DNA of 64,000 nt from Aminobacter anthyllidis. Its GTDB lineage: Bacteria; Pseudomonadota; Alphaproteobacteria; Rhizobiales; Rhizobiaceae. The notes beneath the pieces were generated by a model. The model worked only from the letters and a program-made list of their open reading frames with translations. It did no database searches and had not been told where the DNA came from. This document shows positions 27,860 through 37,377 of this stretch, piece by piece. Numbering within the stretch: position 1 is the first letter of the stretch; the number at the start of each line of letters is the position of its first letter. Position numbers and translations under genes: made by a program. The DNA lies in assembly GCF_018555685.1 (NCBI RefSeq), contig NZ_JAFLWW010000015.1:1-64000 (forward strand). Reading direction: 5' to 3'.

Positions 27860-29226
27860 CCACGCCGCGAACCGTCGCCGTCATCGACATCGGCAAGACC
27901 AACGCCAAGGCGGCGCTTGTCGACCTCGAAACGCTATCGGAAGTCGCCGTCCGCAAGACGCCCAATCGTCCGCTGGCCGACGGCCTCTACCGTCACCACG
28001 ACGTCGAGGCGATCTGGGTCTTCATCCTCGAAAGTCTCACGGCGTTTGGCCGGGAAAGGCAGGTCGACGCCATTTCGGTGACGACCCATGGCGCTACATC
28101 AGTGCTGCTGGATGCCGAAGGCAGGCTCGCGCTGCCGGCGCTCGACTACGAGGATGGCGGGCCCGACACGGTGCGGGCGCAATACGACGCTGTGCGCCCG
28201 GGCTTCGAAGAGACCGGCTCGCCGCCCTTGCCGCTGGGCCTCAACCTCGGTGCCCAGCTTCATTGGCAAAGCCAGGCCTTTCCCGATGCTTTTGCCCGGG
28301 TCGCTACGATCCTGACCTATCCACAATACTGGAGCTGGCGGTTGACCGGCGTCGTGGCAAGCGAGGTGACGTCGCTCGGCTGCCACACCGACCTGTGGAA
28401 CCCGCGGGCCGGTGACTTCTCTTCGCTGGTCGATCGCATGGGCTGGCGCAAGCTGTTTCCGCCGCTGCTTCCGCCCAGCGCGAGATTGGGCAGCCTCCGC
28501 CCCAAAATTGCGGCGCGCACGGGCCTAGATCCGGCAACGCCTGCGCACAATGGCATCCACGATTCCAACGCCTCGCTGCTGCCGCATCTGCTCAAGCGAC
28601 AGGCGCCCTTCGCCGTCGTCTCGACCGGCACATGGGTCGTCTCGATGGCGGTCGGCGGCCACAAGGTGACGCTCGATCCGGCCCGCGACACGCTGATCAA
28701 TGTCAACGGACTTGGCGATCCGGTCTGTTCCGCACGCTTCATGGGCGGCCGCGAGTTCGAGCTTTTGACAGCGAACACTGATGGCAGGTGGGACGACGAC
28801 GTGGTGGGCGCCGTGCTGGCGCAGGGGATCATGCTGCTGCCGTCGCTACAGCAGGGATCAGGGCCGTTCCCGGCCGCGGTCGCGCGGTGGGTCGGCGAGC
28901 CGTCTCAGTCCGAACGCTACGTCGCCGCCGCCTTCTATCTCGCCCTGATGACCGCGACCTGCCTTGATCTCATCGGAGCACAGGGGCCAATCGTGGTGGA
29001 AGGGCCGTTCGCCGCAAACAGGCTCTATTGCGACATGCTGGAGGCCGCGGCCGGCCGGCACGTCCTGCCGCAGGCCGGCCAGGCCACCGGCACCAGCATC
29101 GGCGCCGCGTTGTTGGCCGGCGGGGCCTCCGGCGTGCCCCAGGTCGAAGACGCCGGCGCAGCCGAGTTGCCGCGGGAATGGCGTGCCTATGCGAATGCCT
29201 GGCGGGCGTCAGCCGGTGCCGGCTGA
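27856..29226 (+). CDS. rhaK: Rhamnulokinase-type FGGY carbohydrate kinase
   Basis: A 456-residue FGGY-family sugar kinase with the N-terminal phosphate-binding segment ([17 protein letters not shown]) and the C-terminal ATPase domain ([25 protein letters not shown]). In R. leguminosarum RhaK phosphorylates the sugar and is also needed for rhamnose uptake by RhaSTPQ. ATG 27856 overlaps the rhaU stop. The last codons lie inside a strong hairpin. Confidence 0.92.
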   Translation: MTTPRTVAVIDIGKTNAKAALVDLETLSEVAVRKTPNRPLADGLYRHHDVEAIWVFILESLTAFGRERQVDAISVTTHGATSVLLDAEGRLALPALDYEDGGPDTVRAQYDAVRPGFEETGSPPLPLGLNLGAQLHWQSQAFPDAFARVATILTYPQYWSWRLTGVVASEVTSLGCHTDLWNPRAGDFSSLVDRMGWRKLFPPLLPPSARLGSLRPKIAARTGLDPATPAHNGIHDSNASLLPHLLKRQAPFAVVSTGTWVVSMAVGGHKVTLDPARDTLINVNGLGDPVCSARFMGGREFELLTANTDGRWDDDVVGAVLAQGIMLLPSLQQGSGPFPAAVARWVGEPSQSERYVAAAFYLALMTATCLDLIGAQGPIVVEGPFAANRLYCDMLEAAAGRHVLPQAGQATGTSIGAALLAGGASGVPQVEDAGAAELPREWRAYANAWRASAGAG

Positions 29227-29234
29227 CGCCCGCC
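29201..29234. terminator. Perfect 14-bp hairpin over the rhaK stop codon
   Basis: Arms GGCGGGCGTCAGCC (29201-29214) and GGCTGACGCCCGCC (29221-29234) pair perfectly around a 6-nt loop; the rhaK TGA is at 29224-29226. There is no T run on either side, so if it stops transcription it does so by stem strength or with Rho. It separates the convergent rhaK and dadA transcripts. Confidence 0.5.
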
Positions 29235-29243
29235 GGATGTACC

Positions 29244-30497
29244 TCAGGCGTAGCGCGACAGCGCGAGATCCGAGACGTCGATCTCGGGGCGGACGCCGCC
29301 GATCATGTCGGCCAGCACGCGGCCCGAGCCACAGGCCATGGTCCAGCCCAGCGTGCCGTGACCGGTGTTGAGATAGAAATTGTCGAACTTGGTGCGCCCG
29401 ATGACGGGCGTACCGTCAGGTGTCATCGGCCGCAAGCCGCTCCAGAAGGTGGCGCGGCTCTGGTCGGCAGCGCCGCCGAACAGATCCTCGACCGAGAACT
29501 GAAGTGTTGCCTTGCGCGACGCCGACAGGTCGGTGTTGAAGCCGGCGATCTCGGCCATGCCGCCGACGCGGATGCGGTCGCCGAGGCGGGTGATGGCGAT
29601 CTTGTAGGTGTCGTCCATGATGGTCGACACCGGCGCCTTGCTTTCATCGACGATCGGCACGGTGATCGAGTAGCCCTTGACCGGATAGACCGGCACCCTA
29701 AGACCAAGGGGCTTGACGAAGGACGGCGTGAAGCTGCCGAGCGCGCCGACGAACATGTCGGCCTCGACCTCGCCTTCGGAGGTGCGGACGGCGACGATAC
29801 GCTTGCCTTCCTGGCGCAGGCTTTCCAGCTTCACATTGTAGCGGAACTCGACGCCGAGGCCTTCGGCGAGCTTGGCCAGTTCGTTGGTGAACTTGAAGCA
29901 GTCGCCGGTCTCGTCATTGGGCAGGCGCAGGCCGCCGGCGATCTTTTCGCGCACTGGTGCCAGGCCCGGCTCGGCGCCGACGCAGCCGGCGGGATCGAGC
30001 ACCTCGTAGGGCACGCCGTCGCTCTGCAGCACCTCGATGTCCTTGGCCATGCCGTCGAGCTGCTTCTGGTAGCGGAACAGCTGCAGCGTGCCCTGGGTGC
30101 GGTGGTCGTACTGGATGCCGGTGTCGTCGCGCAGGGCGATCAGCTGGTCGCGGCTGTATTCGGCGAGGCGCACCATGCGGCTCTTGTTCAGCGCATAGCG
30201 TGCCGAGGTGCAGTTGCGCAGCATCGCCGTCACCCAGCGCCAGGTCGACACGTCGAGCATCGGCTGGATGATCAGTGGCGCGTGCTTCATGAAAAGCCAC
30301 TTCATCGCCTTCTGCGGAATGCCTGGCGCCGCCCAGGGCGAGGCGTAGCCGGGCGAAATCTCGCCGGCATTGGCGAAGCTGGTTTCCAGTGCCGGACCGG
30401 CCTGGCGGTCGAGCACGGTCACCTTGTGACCCTGCTTCGCCAGGTAGTAGGCGGAGGTGACGCCGATGACACCGGCACCGAGAATGACTATGCGCAT
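29244..30497 (-). CDS. dadA: D-amino acid dehydrogenase, small subunit
   Basis: A 417-residue FAD-dependent dehydrogenase with the N-terminal dinucleotide-binding motif ([20 protein letters not shown]) and the DadA C-terminal region ([18 protein letters not shown]). It oxidises D-alanine and other D-amino acids to 2-oxo acids and passes electrons to the respiratory chain at the inner membrane. It lies 15 bp downstream of alr, with Lrp divergent from alr: the classic alanine-catabolism module. Confidence 0.95.
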   Translation of the reverse strand: MRIVILGAGVIGVTSAYYLAKQGHKVTVLDRQAGPALETSFANAGEISPGYASPWAAPGIPQKAMKWLFMKHAPLIIQPMLDVSTWRWVTAMLRNCTSARYALNKSRMVRLAEYSRDQLIALRDDTGIQYDHRTQGTLQLFRYQKQLDGMAKDIEVLQSDGVPYEVLDPAGCVGAEPGLAPVREKIAGGLRLPNDETGDCFKFTNELAKLAEGLGVEFRYNVKLESLRQEGKRIVAVRTSEGEVEADMFVGALGSFTPSFVKPLGLRVPVYPVKGYSITVPIVDESKAPVSTIMDDTYKIAITRLGDRIRVGGMAEIAGFNTDLSASRKATLQFSVEDLFGGAADQSRATFWSGLRPMTPDGTPVIGRTKFDNFYLNTGHGTLGWTMACGSGRVLADMIGGVRPEIDVSDLALSRYA

Positions 30498-30512
30498 GAT
30501 TGCCCCTGTGGT

Positions 30513-31646
30513 TTAGCGCGCTGCCGGGCTGAGATAGCGGCGTCTGTAGCGCCGACCCAGGCTGGTCAGGATTTCGTAGGAAATGGTGCCGGCATCCGAT
30601 GCGATCATCTCCAGCGTCTGGTGCGGGCCGATCAGCTCGACCATGTCGCCGAGCTTCAGTGTTCCAGCCGGCAAGGCTGTGACGTCGAGGATGATGCTGT
30701 CCATCGACACGCGGCCGACGATCGGCAGGCGCACATTGCCAAGATAGGCAGCGCCGGCATTGCTGAGATGGCGCGGCAGGCCGTCGGCGTAGCCGGCGGC
30801 GATGGTGGCGAGCCGCATCTCCGACTTGGCGACGAAGCTTGCGCCATAGCCGACCTCGGCGCCCGCCTGCACTGTGCGGGTCTGGACAACGCCGACTTCG
30901 AGCCGCACGACCTGGCGCATCGGATTGTCGCTGCCAGCCAGCGGCGCACCGCCGTAGAGCGCGATGCCGGGGCGCGCCACGTCGCCGCGAAAGTCGTCGC
31001 CGAGGAAGATGCCGGCCGAATTGGCGAAGGACAGCTTGGCGTCAGGAAGACGAGCGCGCACCGCCCGCATGCGTTCGAGCTGGCGGGCGTTGGCGCCATG
31101 CGCCGGCTCGTCGCCACAGGCGAGATGGCTCATCACGATGTCGATGTGGACGCCGTCGAGCCTGTGGGGTTCGGCCAGCAGCGTCTCCAGTTCCTGCGGT
31201 TCGAGGCCAAGCCGCGACATGCCGGTGTCGGCCTGGAGCGCTGCTGGCAGAATAGCGCCGCGCGACTTGGCCGTCGCCGACCAATTGGCGACCTGTTCGA
31301 GCGAGTTCAGCACCGGCACCACGCCAAGGTCGGCGCAGTCTGCCTCGCTGCCCGGCATCAGGCCGTTGAGAACCAGGATGCGGGCGTCGGCTGGCAAATG
31401 TGGCTTCAGCCTGACAGCCTCGATGAAATGGGCGACGAAGAAATCGCGGCAGCCGGCGGCGTAGAGCGCGGGCGCGACCTCGGCCACGCCGAGCCCATAG
31501 GCATCCGCCTTGACCACGGCGGCGGTCCTCTCAGGCGCGTTGCGCTGGCTCAGCTGCCGGTAGTTCGCCACCAGCGCGCCGAGATCGATGGTCAGCACGC
31601 CGCAAGCCGCACGGCCCTCGATGTCGCTTTGCACGTCCGTTGTCAT
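30513..31646 (-). CDS. alr: Alanine racemase (catabolic, DadX-type role)
   Basis: A 377-residue fold-type III PLP racemase. The PLP lysine is Lys46 (VVKADAYGLG) and the catalytic Tyr lies in VGYGASFVAKSE near residue 269. It converts L-Ala to D-Ala for the co-transcribed dadA. Because of this context a catabolic role is more likely than supplying cell-wall D-Ala, although it may do both. ATG 31646 was chosen over longer starts that run into the lrp control region. Confidence 0.93.
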   Translation of the reverse strand: MTTDVQSDIEGRAACGVLTIDLGALVANYRQLSQRNAPERTAAVVKADAYGLGVAEVAPALYAAGCRDFFVAHFIEAVRLKPHLPADARILVLNGLMPGSEADCADLGVVPVLNSLEQVANWSATAKSRGAILPAALQADTGMSRLGLEPQELETLLAEPHRLDGVHIDIVMSHLACGDEPAHGANARQLERMRAVRARLPDAKLSFANSAGIFLGDDFRGDVARPGIALYGGAPLAGSDNPMRQVVRLEVGVVQTRTVQAGAEVGYGASFVAKSEMRLATIAAGYADGLPRHLSNAGAAYLGNVRLPIVGRVSMDSIILDVTALPAGTLKLGDMVELIGPHQTLEMIASDAGTISYEILTSLGRRYRRRYLSPAAR

Positions 31647-31776
31647 GTCGGAAACTGTCCTCGCCTTGACCGGAAGAATACCGCAATGATCGGCGAAAAT
31701 CTTGCCAATGTGATGACGATCGTGCGAACTGGAGGCCATTGGTGAAATTTTCGGCGTCTTTTTGAAAGGAACTGCG

Positions 31777-32241
31777 ATGCCCTCTCTGGACGCGATCGAC
31801 CGCGGCATCATCCGGGCGTTGCGCGCCAATGCGCGCGTCAGCAATGCCAGCCTGGCAGCCGAGGTTGGCCTGTCGCCGTCGGCGTGCCTCAGGCGGGTGC
31901 AGATCCTGGAACAGGAGGGCGTTATCCGCGGCTACACCGCGATTATCGGCAATGCCGCTTCCGACGAGGGCATCGCCGTCATCGTCCAGATCACGCTCGA
32001 GCGGCAGACCGAGGAGTATTTCAACCGCTTCGAGCTTGCGGTGCGGCGCTACCCCGAGATCAAGGAGTGCTATTTGATGACCGGCGACTCCGACTATTTC
32101 CTGCGCGTCGAGGTGGCCAGCGCCGGCGATTTCGAGCGCGTGCACAAGGAAATCCTGTCGGCGCTGCCGGGTCTCGCCCGCATCCATTCGAGTTTTTCGA
32201 TCCGCAACATCCTGCAGTCGAAGCGGCCGAAGACGTCTTGA
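31777..32241 (+). CDS. Lrp/AsnC-family regulator of alr-dadA
   Basis: A 154-residue Lrp/AsnC protein with an N-terminal HTH (LDAIDRGIIRALRANARVSN, LSPSACLRRVQILEQEGVIRGY) and a C-terminal RAM ligand-binding domain (ECYLMTGDSDYFLRVEVAS). It is divergent from alr-dadA with 130 bp between starts, so it is probably the alanine-responsive activator of that operon. ATG 31777 has GAAAGGA upstream. Confidence 0.92.
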   Translation: MPSLDAIDRGIIRALRANARVSNASLAAEVGLSPSACLRRVQILEQEGVIRGYTAIIGNAASDEGIAVIVQITLERQTEEYFNRFELAVRRYPEIKECYLMTGDSDYFLRVEVASAGDFERVHKEILSALPGLARIHSSFSIRNILQSKRPKTS

Positions 32242-32245
32242 AGAA

Positions 32246-32274
32246 AAGCCGGCGCCCAGATGATGCGCCGGCTT
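32246..32274. terminator. Bidirectional terminator between lrp and gabD-like gene
   Basis: A 10-bp perfect stem (AAGCCGGCGC / GCGCCGGCTT) with a 9-nt loop sits between the two convergent genes. A-rich on the left and T-containing on the right, it can serve both strands. Confidence 0.7.
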
Positions 32275-32284
32275 CGTTGTGGGG

Positions 32285-33718
32285 TCAGTTGGCTGACTGT
32301 GTCACGAACTTGGTGACCAGATAGGCTTCGAGCGCTTCCGTGCCGCCTTCCGAGCCATAGCCGCTGTCCTTGACGCCGCCGAACGGCGTTTCCGGCAGGG
32401 CAAGACCAAGATGGTTGATCGTCAGCATGCCGGTTTCGATCTCGGCGCTGAGGTCGGTCACCGTCTTGTTCGATTTGGTGAAGGCATAGGCCGCAAGCCC
32501 GTAGGGCAGGCGGTTGGCCTCGGTCACCACGTCCTCGAACGTCTTGAACGGCATCACCAGCGCCACCGGGCCGAACGGTTCCTCGTTCATGATGCGCATG
32601 TCGGTGCGCACGCCCGACAGCACCGTCGGCTCGAAATACGAGCCCTTGTTGCCGATGCGCTTGCCGCCGGTCTCGAGCTTGGCACCGTCGGCCACCGCCT
32701 CGTTGATCAGCTTCTCGACGGCTTCCAGCCGGCGTTCATTGACCAGCGGACCCATGCGGCTGCTTGCCTCCAGGCCGTCGCCGACCTTCACGCCCTTGGC
32801 ATGCTCGACGAACTTGCCGAGGAAGCGGTCGTAGGAGCCTTCCTGGATCAGGAAGCGCGTCGGCGACACGCAGACCTGGCCGCCATTGCGGAACTTCGAC
32901 GCGGCGAGCGTCGTTGCCGCTGCGTCGATGTCGGCGTCGTCGAACACCATCGCTGGCGCATGGCCGCCAAGCTCCATCGTCGCGCGCTTCATGTGGGTGC
33001 CGGCGAGTGCCGCCAGATGCTTGCCGACCGGCACCGAGCCGGTGAACGACACCTTGCGGATGACGGGGTGCGGCATGAGGTAGCCGGAGATCTCAGGCGG
33101 GTTGCCATAGACGAGATTGAGCACGCCGTCGGGCAGGCCGGCATCCTTGAACACGTCGGCGAGGCAGGCCGGCGACGCGGGCGTTTCCTCCGGCGGCTTG
33201 ACGATGATCGAGCAACCGGTGGCAAGGGCGGCGCCGATCTTGCGCGCCGCCTGCGAAATCGGGAAGTTCCACGGCGTGAATGCCGCCACCGGGCCAACCG
33301 GCTCCTTGACGACGATCTGCTGGATGCCGGGCGCGCGGGCCGGAATGACGCGGCCATAGGTGCGGCGGCCTTCCTCGGCGAACCAGTCGAACAGGTCGGC
33401 CGAGGAGAGGACTTCCATCTTGGCTTCGCCGACCGGCTTGCCCTGTTCCTGCGTCAAGAGCGCGGCGATCGCATCGGCGCGTTCGCGCAGAAGGTCGGCG
33501 GCGCGGCGCAGCACCTTGGAGCGCTCGTAGGGCGAAACCTTGCGCCAGACCTTGAAGCCGCGGTTGGCGGCGGCGAGCGCCCGGTCGAGGTCGCCCTTGC
33601 CGGCTGAAGCGACCTTGCCGATCACCTCGTTGGTTGCGGGATTGTAGACGTCGATGGTCTTGCCGCCTTCGGCAGCGGTCCATTTGCCATCGATGAACAG
33701 TTTCACTTCGGGGTACAT
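32285..33718 (-). CDS. NAD(P)-dependent aldehyde dehydrogenase, succinate-semialdehyde type
   Basis: A 477-residue aldehyde dehydrogenase of the GabD branch. Cofactor-binding FTPWNFP, the general base Glu (MELGGHAP) and the catalytic Cys ([11 protein letters not shown]) are all present, and the C-terminal SSADH-like stretch ([17 protein letters not shown]) supports a semialdehyde substrate. In its context it would oxidise succinate or glutarate semialdehyde produced by the class III aminotransferase at 35907. It is the last gene of the gntR-lhgO-aldh unit, 87 bp after lhgO. Confidence 0.88.
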   Translation of the reverse strand: MYPEVKLFIDGKWTAAEGGKTIDVYNPATNEVIGKVASAGKGDLDRALAAANRGFKVWRKVSPYERSKVLRRAADLLRERADAIAALLTQEQGKPVGEAKMEVLSSADLFDWFAEEGRRTYGRVIPARAPGIQQIVVKEPVGPVAAFTPWNFPISQAARKIGAALATGCSIIVKPPEETPASPACLADVFKDAGLPDGVLNLVYGNPPEISGYLMPHPVIRKVSFTGSVPVGKHLAALAGTHMKRATMELGGHAPAMVFDDADIDAAATTLAASKFRNGGQVCVSPTRFLIQEGSYDRFLGKFVEHAKGVKVGDGLEASSRMGPLVNERRLEAVEKLINEAVADGAKLETGGKRIGNKGSYFEPTVLSGVRTDMRIMNEEPFGPVALVMPFKTFEDVVTEANRLPYGLAAYAFTKSNKTVTDLSAEIETGMLTINHLGLALPETPFGGVKDSGYGSEGGTEALEAYLVTKFVTQSAN

Positions 33719-33805
33719 TGGGTGTCCTTGCTGGGTCGGTCGTAAACGGGTGAGGGCGGTGGTCAGCGTTGTCGCCGAATGGTCCGGCGCGCCGGAACTG
33801 TCGAG

Positions 33806-34927
33806 CTACACATAGGTCTGGCGAAGCCTCCGCGCCACAAGCTCGGCGATCGCCAGCGACGAAGTCAGCCCCGGGCTTTCGATGCCGAACAGGTTGACGA
33901 GGTTGTCGACCCCATGGGTTTCCGGACCCTGGACGACGAAGTCGGCCGCCGGCTCACCGGGTCCGGAGAGCTTGGGACGGATACCGCTATAGGTCGGGCT
34001 CAGGCCGCCGTAGGCGAGGTCGGGCCAGTATTTGCGGATCTCGCCATAGAAATGGTCGGCGCGGCGCGGATCGACAGTGTAGTCCTTTTCTTCGATCCAT
34101 TCGACGTCCGGGCCAAAGCGCATGCCGCCATTGAGGTCGAGTGTCAGGTGCACTCCGAGCCCGCCCGGCTCCGGCACCGGGTAAATCAGCCTGGAAAAGG
34201 CCGGCCTGCCGGTAACCGAGAAATAGTTGCCGCGCGCCAGGCGAAGTTTTGGCACGAACTGTTGATCGAGCCTTTCAAGTCTGCCGGCCAGTGCGCTGGC
34301 GCCCAGCCCGGCAGCATTGACGAAGTGGCGGCTGGCGATCTCGTAGTCGCTGCCGGTGCTGCGATCATGTGTGTGCAGCACGAACCGATCGTCCTCGATC
34401 CGCCCCGAAATGATCTCGGTGTTGAGGCTGAGATAAGCGCCTTGCTCCTCGGCCTCGCCGAGCAGCGACAGCATCAGCGCATGGCTGTCGACGATGCCGG
34501 TCGAGGGCGACAGCACCGCCGCCACGCACTTCAGCGAGGGTTCCATCGCTTGCGCTTCGTCGGCGCTCAGCATGATCAGGTCGTCGACACCGCAAGCCTT
34601 GGCCTTTTCGATGATGCCTTTCAGCGTTGGCACCTGCTCGGGCAGCGTCGCCACGATCAGCTTGCCGCAACGCTTGTGCGGAATGTTGCGCTCGTCGGCA
34701 TAGGCGTAGAGTTTGTCACGTCCGGCGACGCACAGCGCGGCCTTCAGGCTGCCTCGGGGATAATAGATGCCGGCGTGGATCACTTCGGAGTTGCGCGAGC
34801 TGGTCTCGGTGCCGATGGCGTCTGCCGCCTCGACGACGATCGTTTCCATACCGAGCCGGCTAAGCTCGCGCGCCACGGCAAGGCCAATGACGCCGGCGCC
34901 GGCGACGATGCAGTCGACCGTGTCCAT
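33806..34927 (-). CDS. lhgO: FAD-dependent L-2-hydroxyglutarate dehydrogenase-like (LhgO)
   Basis: A 373-residue DAO-family flavoprotein with the FAD-binding GAGVIGLAVARELSRLG and the LhgO/L2HGDH pattern (SSRNSEVIHAGIYYPRGSLKA, CGKLIVA, GIVDSHALM). It probably oxidises L-2-hydroxyglutarate to 2-oxoglutarate, passing electrons to quinone. It lies 1 bp after the gntR stop. In E. coli lhgO sits with csiD, gabD, gabT and csiR in lysine/glutarate catabolism; here csiD is absent. Another L-2-hydroxy acid as substrate is possible. Confidence 0.82.
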   Translation of the reverse strand: MDTVDCIVAGAGVIGLAVARELSRLGMETIVVEAADAIGTETSSRNSEVIHAGIYYPRGSLKAALCVAGRDKLYAYADERNIPHKRCGKLIVATLPEQVPTLKGIIEKAKACGVDDLIMLSADEAQAMEPSLKCVAAVLSPSTGIVDSHALMLSLLGEAEEQGAYLSLNTEIISGRIEDDRFVLHTHDRSTGSDYEIASRHFVNAAGLGASALAGRLERLDQQFVPKLRLARGNYFSVTGRPAFSRLIYPVPEPGGLGVHLTLDLNGGMRFGPDVEWIEEKDYTVDPRRADHFYGEIRKYWPDLAYGGLSPTYSGIRPKLSGPGEPAADFVVQGPETHGVDNLVNLFGIESPGLTSSLAIAELVARRLRQTYV

Positions 34928-34928
34928 G

Positions 34929-35615
34929 TCAGACAGAGCTCCCGGCCGGCTTCAGTGCTGCCAACTGGTCGATGATGACCGAGCTTGCGCCCCTGATGTC
35001 GTCGACGATGGCGCGTTCGGCCCTGTCGGCATCGCGGGCTTCGATGGCGGCCAGGATGACGTGGTGATGGTCGATCATCGCCCGGCCGCCATGCTGGTAG
35101 GACGCCGCGATCATCGGCCCCATCTGCAGCCACAGCCGGTTGAGGATGCCGCGCAGCACCGTCATGCATGCGATCTCGGCCAGCGCGAAGTGGAAGGTCT
35201 GGTTGAGCTCAAGCGCTGACGCCCAGTCTTCACCTGATATCGCATGCTCGTTTTGTGCGATGAGGCCGCGCAGCCGCGCAATGTCCCTGGCCTCGGCCTT
35301 GAGCGCCGCCTCGCGCGCGGCAAGGCCCTCCAGCTTCATCCTGATCTGGCGGATCTCGAGATAGCGTTCCAGCGTCATGACGGGCACGCGCACCTCGCGC
35401 GCCGATTTCTGCACCAGCGCCTCGTCCTGGATCAGTCTGAGGATGGCATCGCGCACAGGCGTCACCGATGTGCCCAGCGACTGCGCCAGATCGCGGATGG
35501 TCAGCCGCGCGTCGGGCGCGAAGCGCCCCTTGATCAGCGCATCCGACAGCTGGCCGTAAACAATCTCGCCGAGATTGTCGTGCTCAACCATCTGCAAGGC
35601 GAAACCTTCGGTCAT
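34929..35615 (-). CDS. GntR-family regulator (FCD domain), CsiR-like context
   Basis: A 228-residue GntR regulator with an N-terminal winged helix (LTIRDLAQSLGTSVTPVRDAILRL) and a C-terminal FCD domain with metal-site histidines (NQTFHFALAEI, DHHHVILAAIEARD). ATG 35615 has GAAGGGA upstream. It is the first gene of the gntR-lhgO-aldehyde dehydrogenase operon and divergent from the aminotransferase gene, so it probably controls both. Confidence 0.88.
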   Translation of the reverse strand: MTEGFALQMVEHDNLGEIVYGQLSDALIKGRFAPDARLTIRDLAQSLGTSVTPVRDAILRLIQDEALVQKSAREVRVPVMTLERYLEIRQIRMKLEGLAAREAALKAEARDIARLRGLIAQNEHAISGEDWASALELNQTFHFALAEIACMTVLRGILNRLWLQMGPMIAASYQHGGRAMIDHHHVILAAIEARDADRAERAIVDDIRGASSVIIDQLAALKPAGSSV

Positions 35616-35771
35616 CGGTTCCCTTCGTTCATCGGCGCGTTGTCCGCTCTCGCCTGGTGGCGGCGCCATGGCATGCCGCTTGGTTTCAAGCCGCCGCGTG
35701 CCCCTTTGTCGGTACTGGGCATGTGCAGCGCTCTGGCCTTATCTGGCCTGCCCCTGCCGCCCCTCTGGCCC

Positions 35772-35806
35772 TTGACATTGGTCCACATGAAAAACATGAT
35801 GCATCA
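35772..35806 (+). promoter_or_regulatory. Candidate promoter and operator for the aminotransferase gene
   Basis: A consensus -35 TTGACA (35772-35777), 17-bp spacer and CATGAT as -10 (35795-35800) point rightward. A perfect 10-bp palindrome TGATGCATCA (35797-35806) overlaps the -10, as expected for repression by the divergent FCD-type GntR. The aminotransferase start is 100 bp downstream. Confidence 0.5.
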
Positions 35807-35906
35807 AACAACAATTTACGGATTTTGCAAGCGGTCGCTGACTGCCACCGCAAGATCGACGTCATCGTCGCCCTGCCGGCGACGCTCCATCCAGTGAGGA
35901 ACGACC

Positions 35907-37277
35907 ATGGACAGCCAGCCGAATTCGCCCGAGGCGCGCGACAAGAAATTCCACATGCACGCCTACACCAACGCCCGCCGCCACCAGGAGGTCGGGCCGC
36001 TGATCATCGAAAAGGGCGATGGCATCTATGTCGAAGACATCTCGGGCAAGCGCTACATTGAGGCGATGGCCGGTCTGTGGAGCGTCGGCGTCGGCTTCTC
36101 CGAGCAGCGCCTCGTCGATGCGGCGACGAAGCAGATGGCCAAGCTGCCCTACTACCACAGCTTCACCCACAAGGGTCACTCGCCGCTGATCGACCTTGCC
36201 GAGAAGCTGGTCACCATGGCGCCGGTGCCGATGAGCAAGGCGTTCTTCACCAATTCCGGATCCGAGGCCAACGACACGGCCATGAAGATGATCTGGTTCC
36301 GCTCCAACGCCCTAGGTCAGCCCCAGCGCAAGAAGATCATCTCGCGCAAGCGCGCCTATCACGGCGTCACCATCGCCTCGGCCAGCCTCACCGGCCTGCC
36401 CAACAACCATCTGTCCTTCGACCTGCCGATCGCCAACGTGCTGCACACCTCGTCGCCACACCATTGGCGCGAGGCGCTGCCTGGCGAGACCGAGCAGCAG
36501 TTCTCGACCCGCCTCGCCGACGATCTGGAAAAGCTGATCCTGGCTGAAGGCCCCGAGACCATCGCTGCCATGTTCGGCGAGCCGGTCATGGGTGCTGGCG
36601 GCGTCGTCGTGCCGCCGGCCGGCTACTGGGAAAAGATCCAGGCGGTGCTCAGGAAGTACGACATCCTGCTCGTCGCCGATGAAGTCATCTGCGGCTTCGG
36701 CCGCACCGGCAACATGTTCGGCTCAGAGACCTACGCCATGCAGCCCGACATCATGGTCATGTCGAAGCAGATCTCGTCGTCCTACCTGCCGATCTCGGCG
36801 CTGATGATCAACGACAAGGTGTTCGAGCCGATCGCCGACGAAAGCAACCGCATCGGCACCTTCGGCCATGGCTTCACCGCCGGCGGCCATCCCGTCGCCG
36901 CCGCCGTGGCGCTCGAAAACCTCAAGATCATCGAGGAGCGCAACCTTGTCGCCAATGCCCGCGAAGTCGGCGCCCACATGCAGAAGCGCCTGGCGAAAAT
37001 CGCCTCGCACGACCTCGTCGGCGAGGTCCGCGGCGTTGCCCTCATCGGCGCCATGGAACTGGTCACCGACAAGGCGACCAAGGCGCCTTGGGGTTCGGTC
37101 GGCGCGCTCGGCGGTCTCGTCAACGGCATCCTGCAGCAGAACGGCATCATCTCCCGCAACATGGGCGACGCGCTCGCCTTCTGCCCGCCGCTGATCATCA
37201 ACGACAAGCAGGTCGACGACATCTTCGACGCCGTCGAAAAGTCGCTCGACGAGGCGGCGAAGCAGGTCAAGGCCTGA
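35907..37277 (+). CDS. Class III omega-amino acid aminotransferase
   Basis: A 456-residue fold-type I PLP enzyme of class III. Cofactor-site elements are NSGSEANDTAMKM, the Asp of VADEVICGFGRTGN, and the PLP Lys in VMSKQISSSYLPISA. The SKQISSSYLPISA form is typical of the putrescine/taurine/beta-alanine:pyruvate group rather than classical GABA:2-oxoglutarate GabT. It would convert a terminal amine to a semialdehyde, then oxidised by the neighbouring aldehyde dehydrogenase. The exact amine (GABA, 5-aminovalerate, putrescine, beta-alanine) cannot be told by eye. Confidence 0.88.
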   Translation: MDSQPNSPEARDKKFHMHAYTNARRHQEVGPLIIEKGDGIYVEDISGKRYIEAMAGLWSVGVGFSEQRLVDAATKQMAKLPYYHSFTHKGHSPLIDLAEKLVTMAPVPMSKAFFTNSGSEANDTAMKMIWFRSNALGQPQRKKIISRKRAYHGVTIASASLTGLPNNHLSFDLPIANVLHTSSPHHWREALPGETEQQFSTRLADDLEKLILAEGPETIAAMFGEPVMGAGGVVVPPAGYWEKIQAVLRKYDILLVADEVICGFGRTGNMFGSETYAMQPDIMVMSKQISSSYLPISALMINDKVFEPIADESNRIGTFGHGFTAGGHPVAAAVALENLKIIEERNLVANAREVGAHMQKRLAKIASHDLVGEVRGVALIGAMELVTDKATKAPWGSVGALGGLVNGILQQNGIISRNMGDALAFCPPLIINDKQVDDIFDAVEKSLDEAAKQVKA

Positions 37278-37300
37278 TCTCGTCGCGTCTGACCAAACAA

Positions 37301-37327
37301 AAAGCCCGCCATCTGGCGGGCTTTTTC
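37301..37327 (+). terminator. Rho-independent terminator after the aminotransferase
   Basis: A 10-bp perfect stem (AAAGCCCGCC / GGCGGGCTTT) with a 4-nt loop and a T run lies 24 bp after the stop. It may also serve the convergent SDR transcript. Confidence 0.85.
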
Positions 37328-37377
37328 GTTTTTGGGGGCGTCATGTCTTCCCCCATGGGGAAAGGTGGAGAAAGCAC

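Noticed and set aside
29028-31745. A 905-codon open frame on the plus strand
   Set aside because: It is antisense to dadA and alr, both with intact catalytic motifs. Long antisense frames are expected at this GC content. No ribosome binding site or domain pattern.
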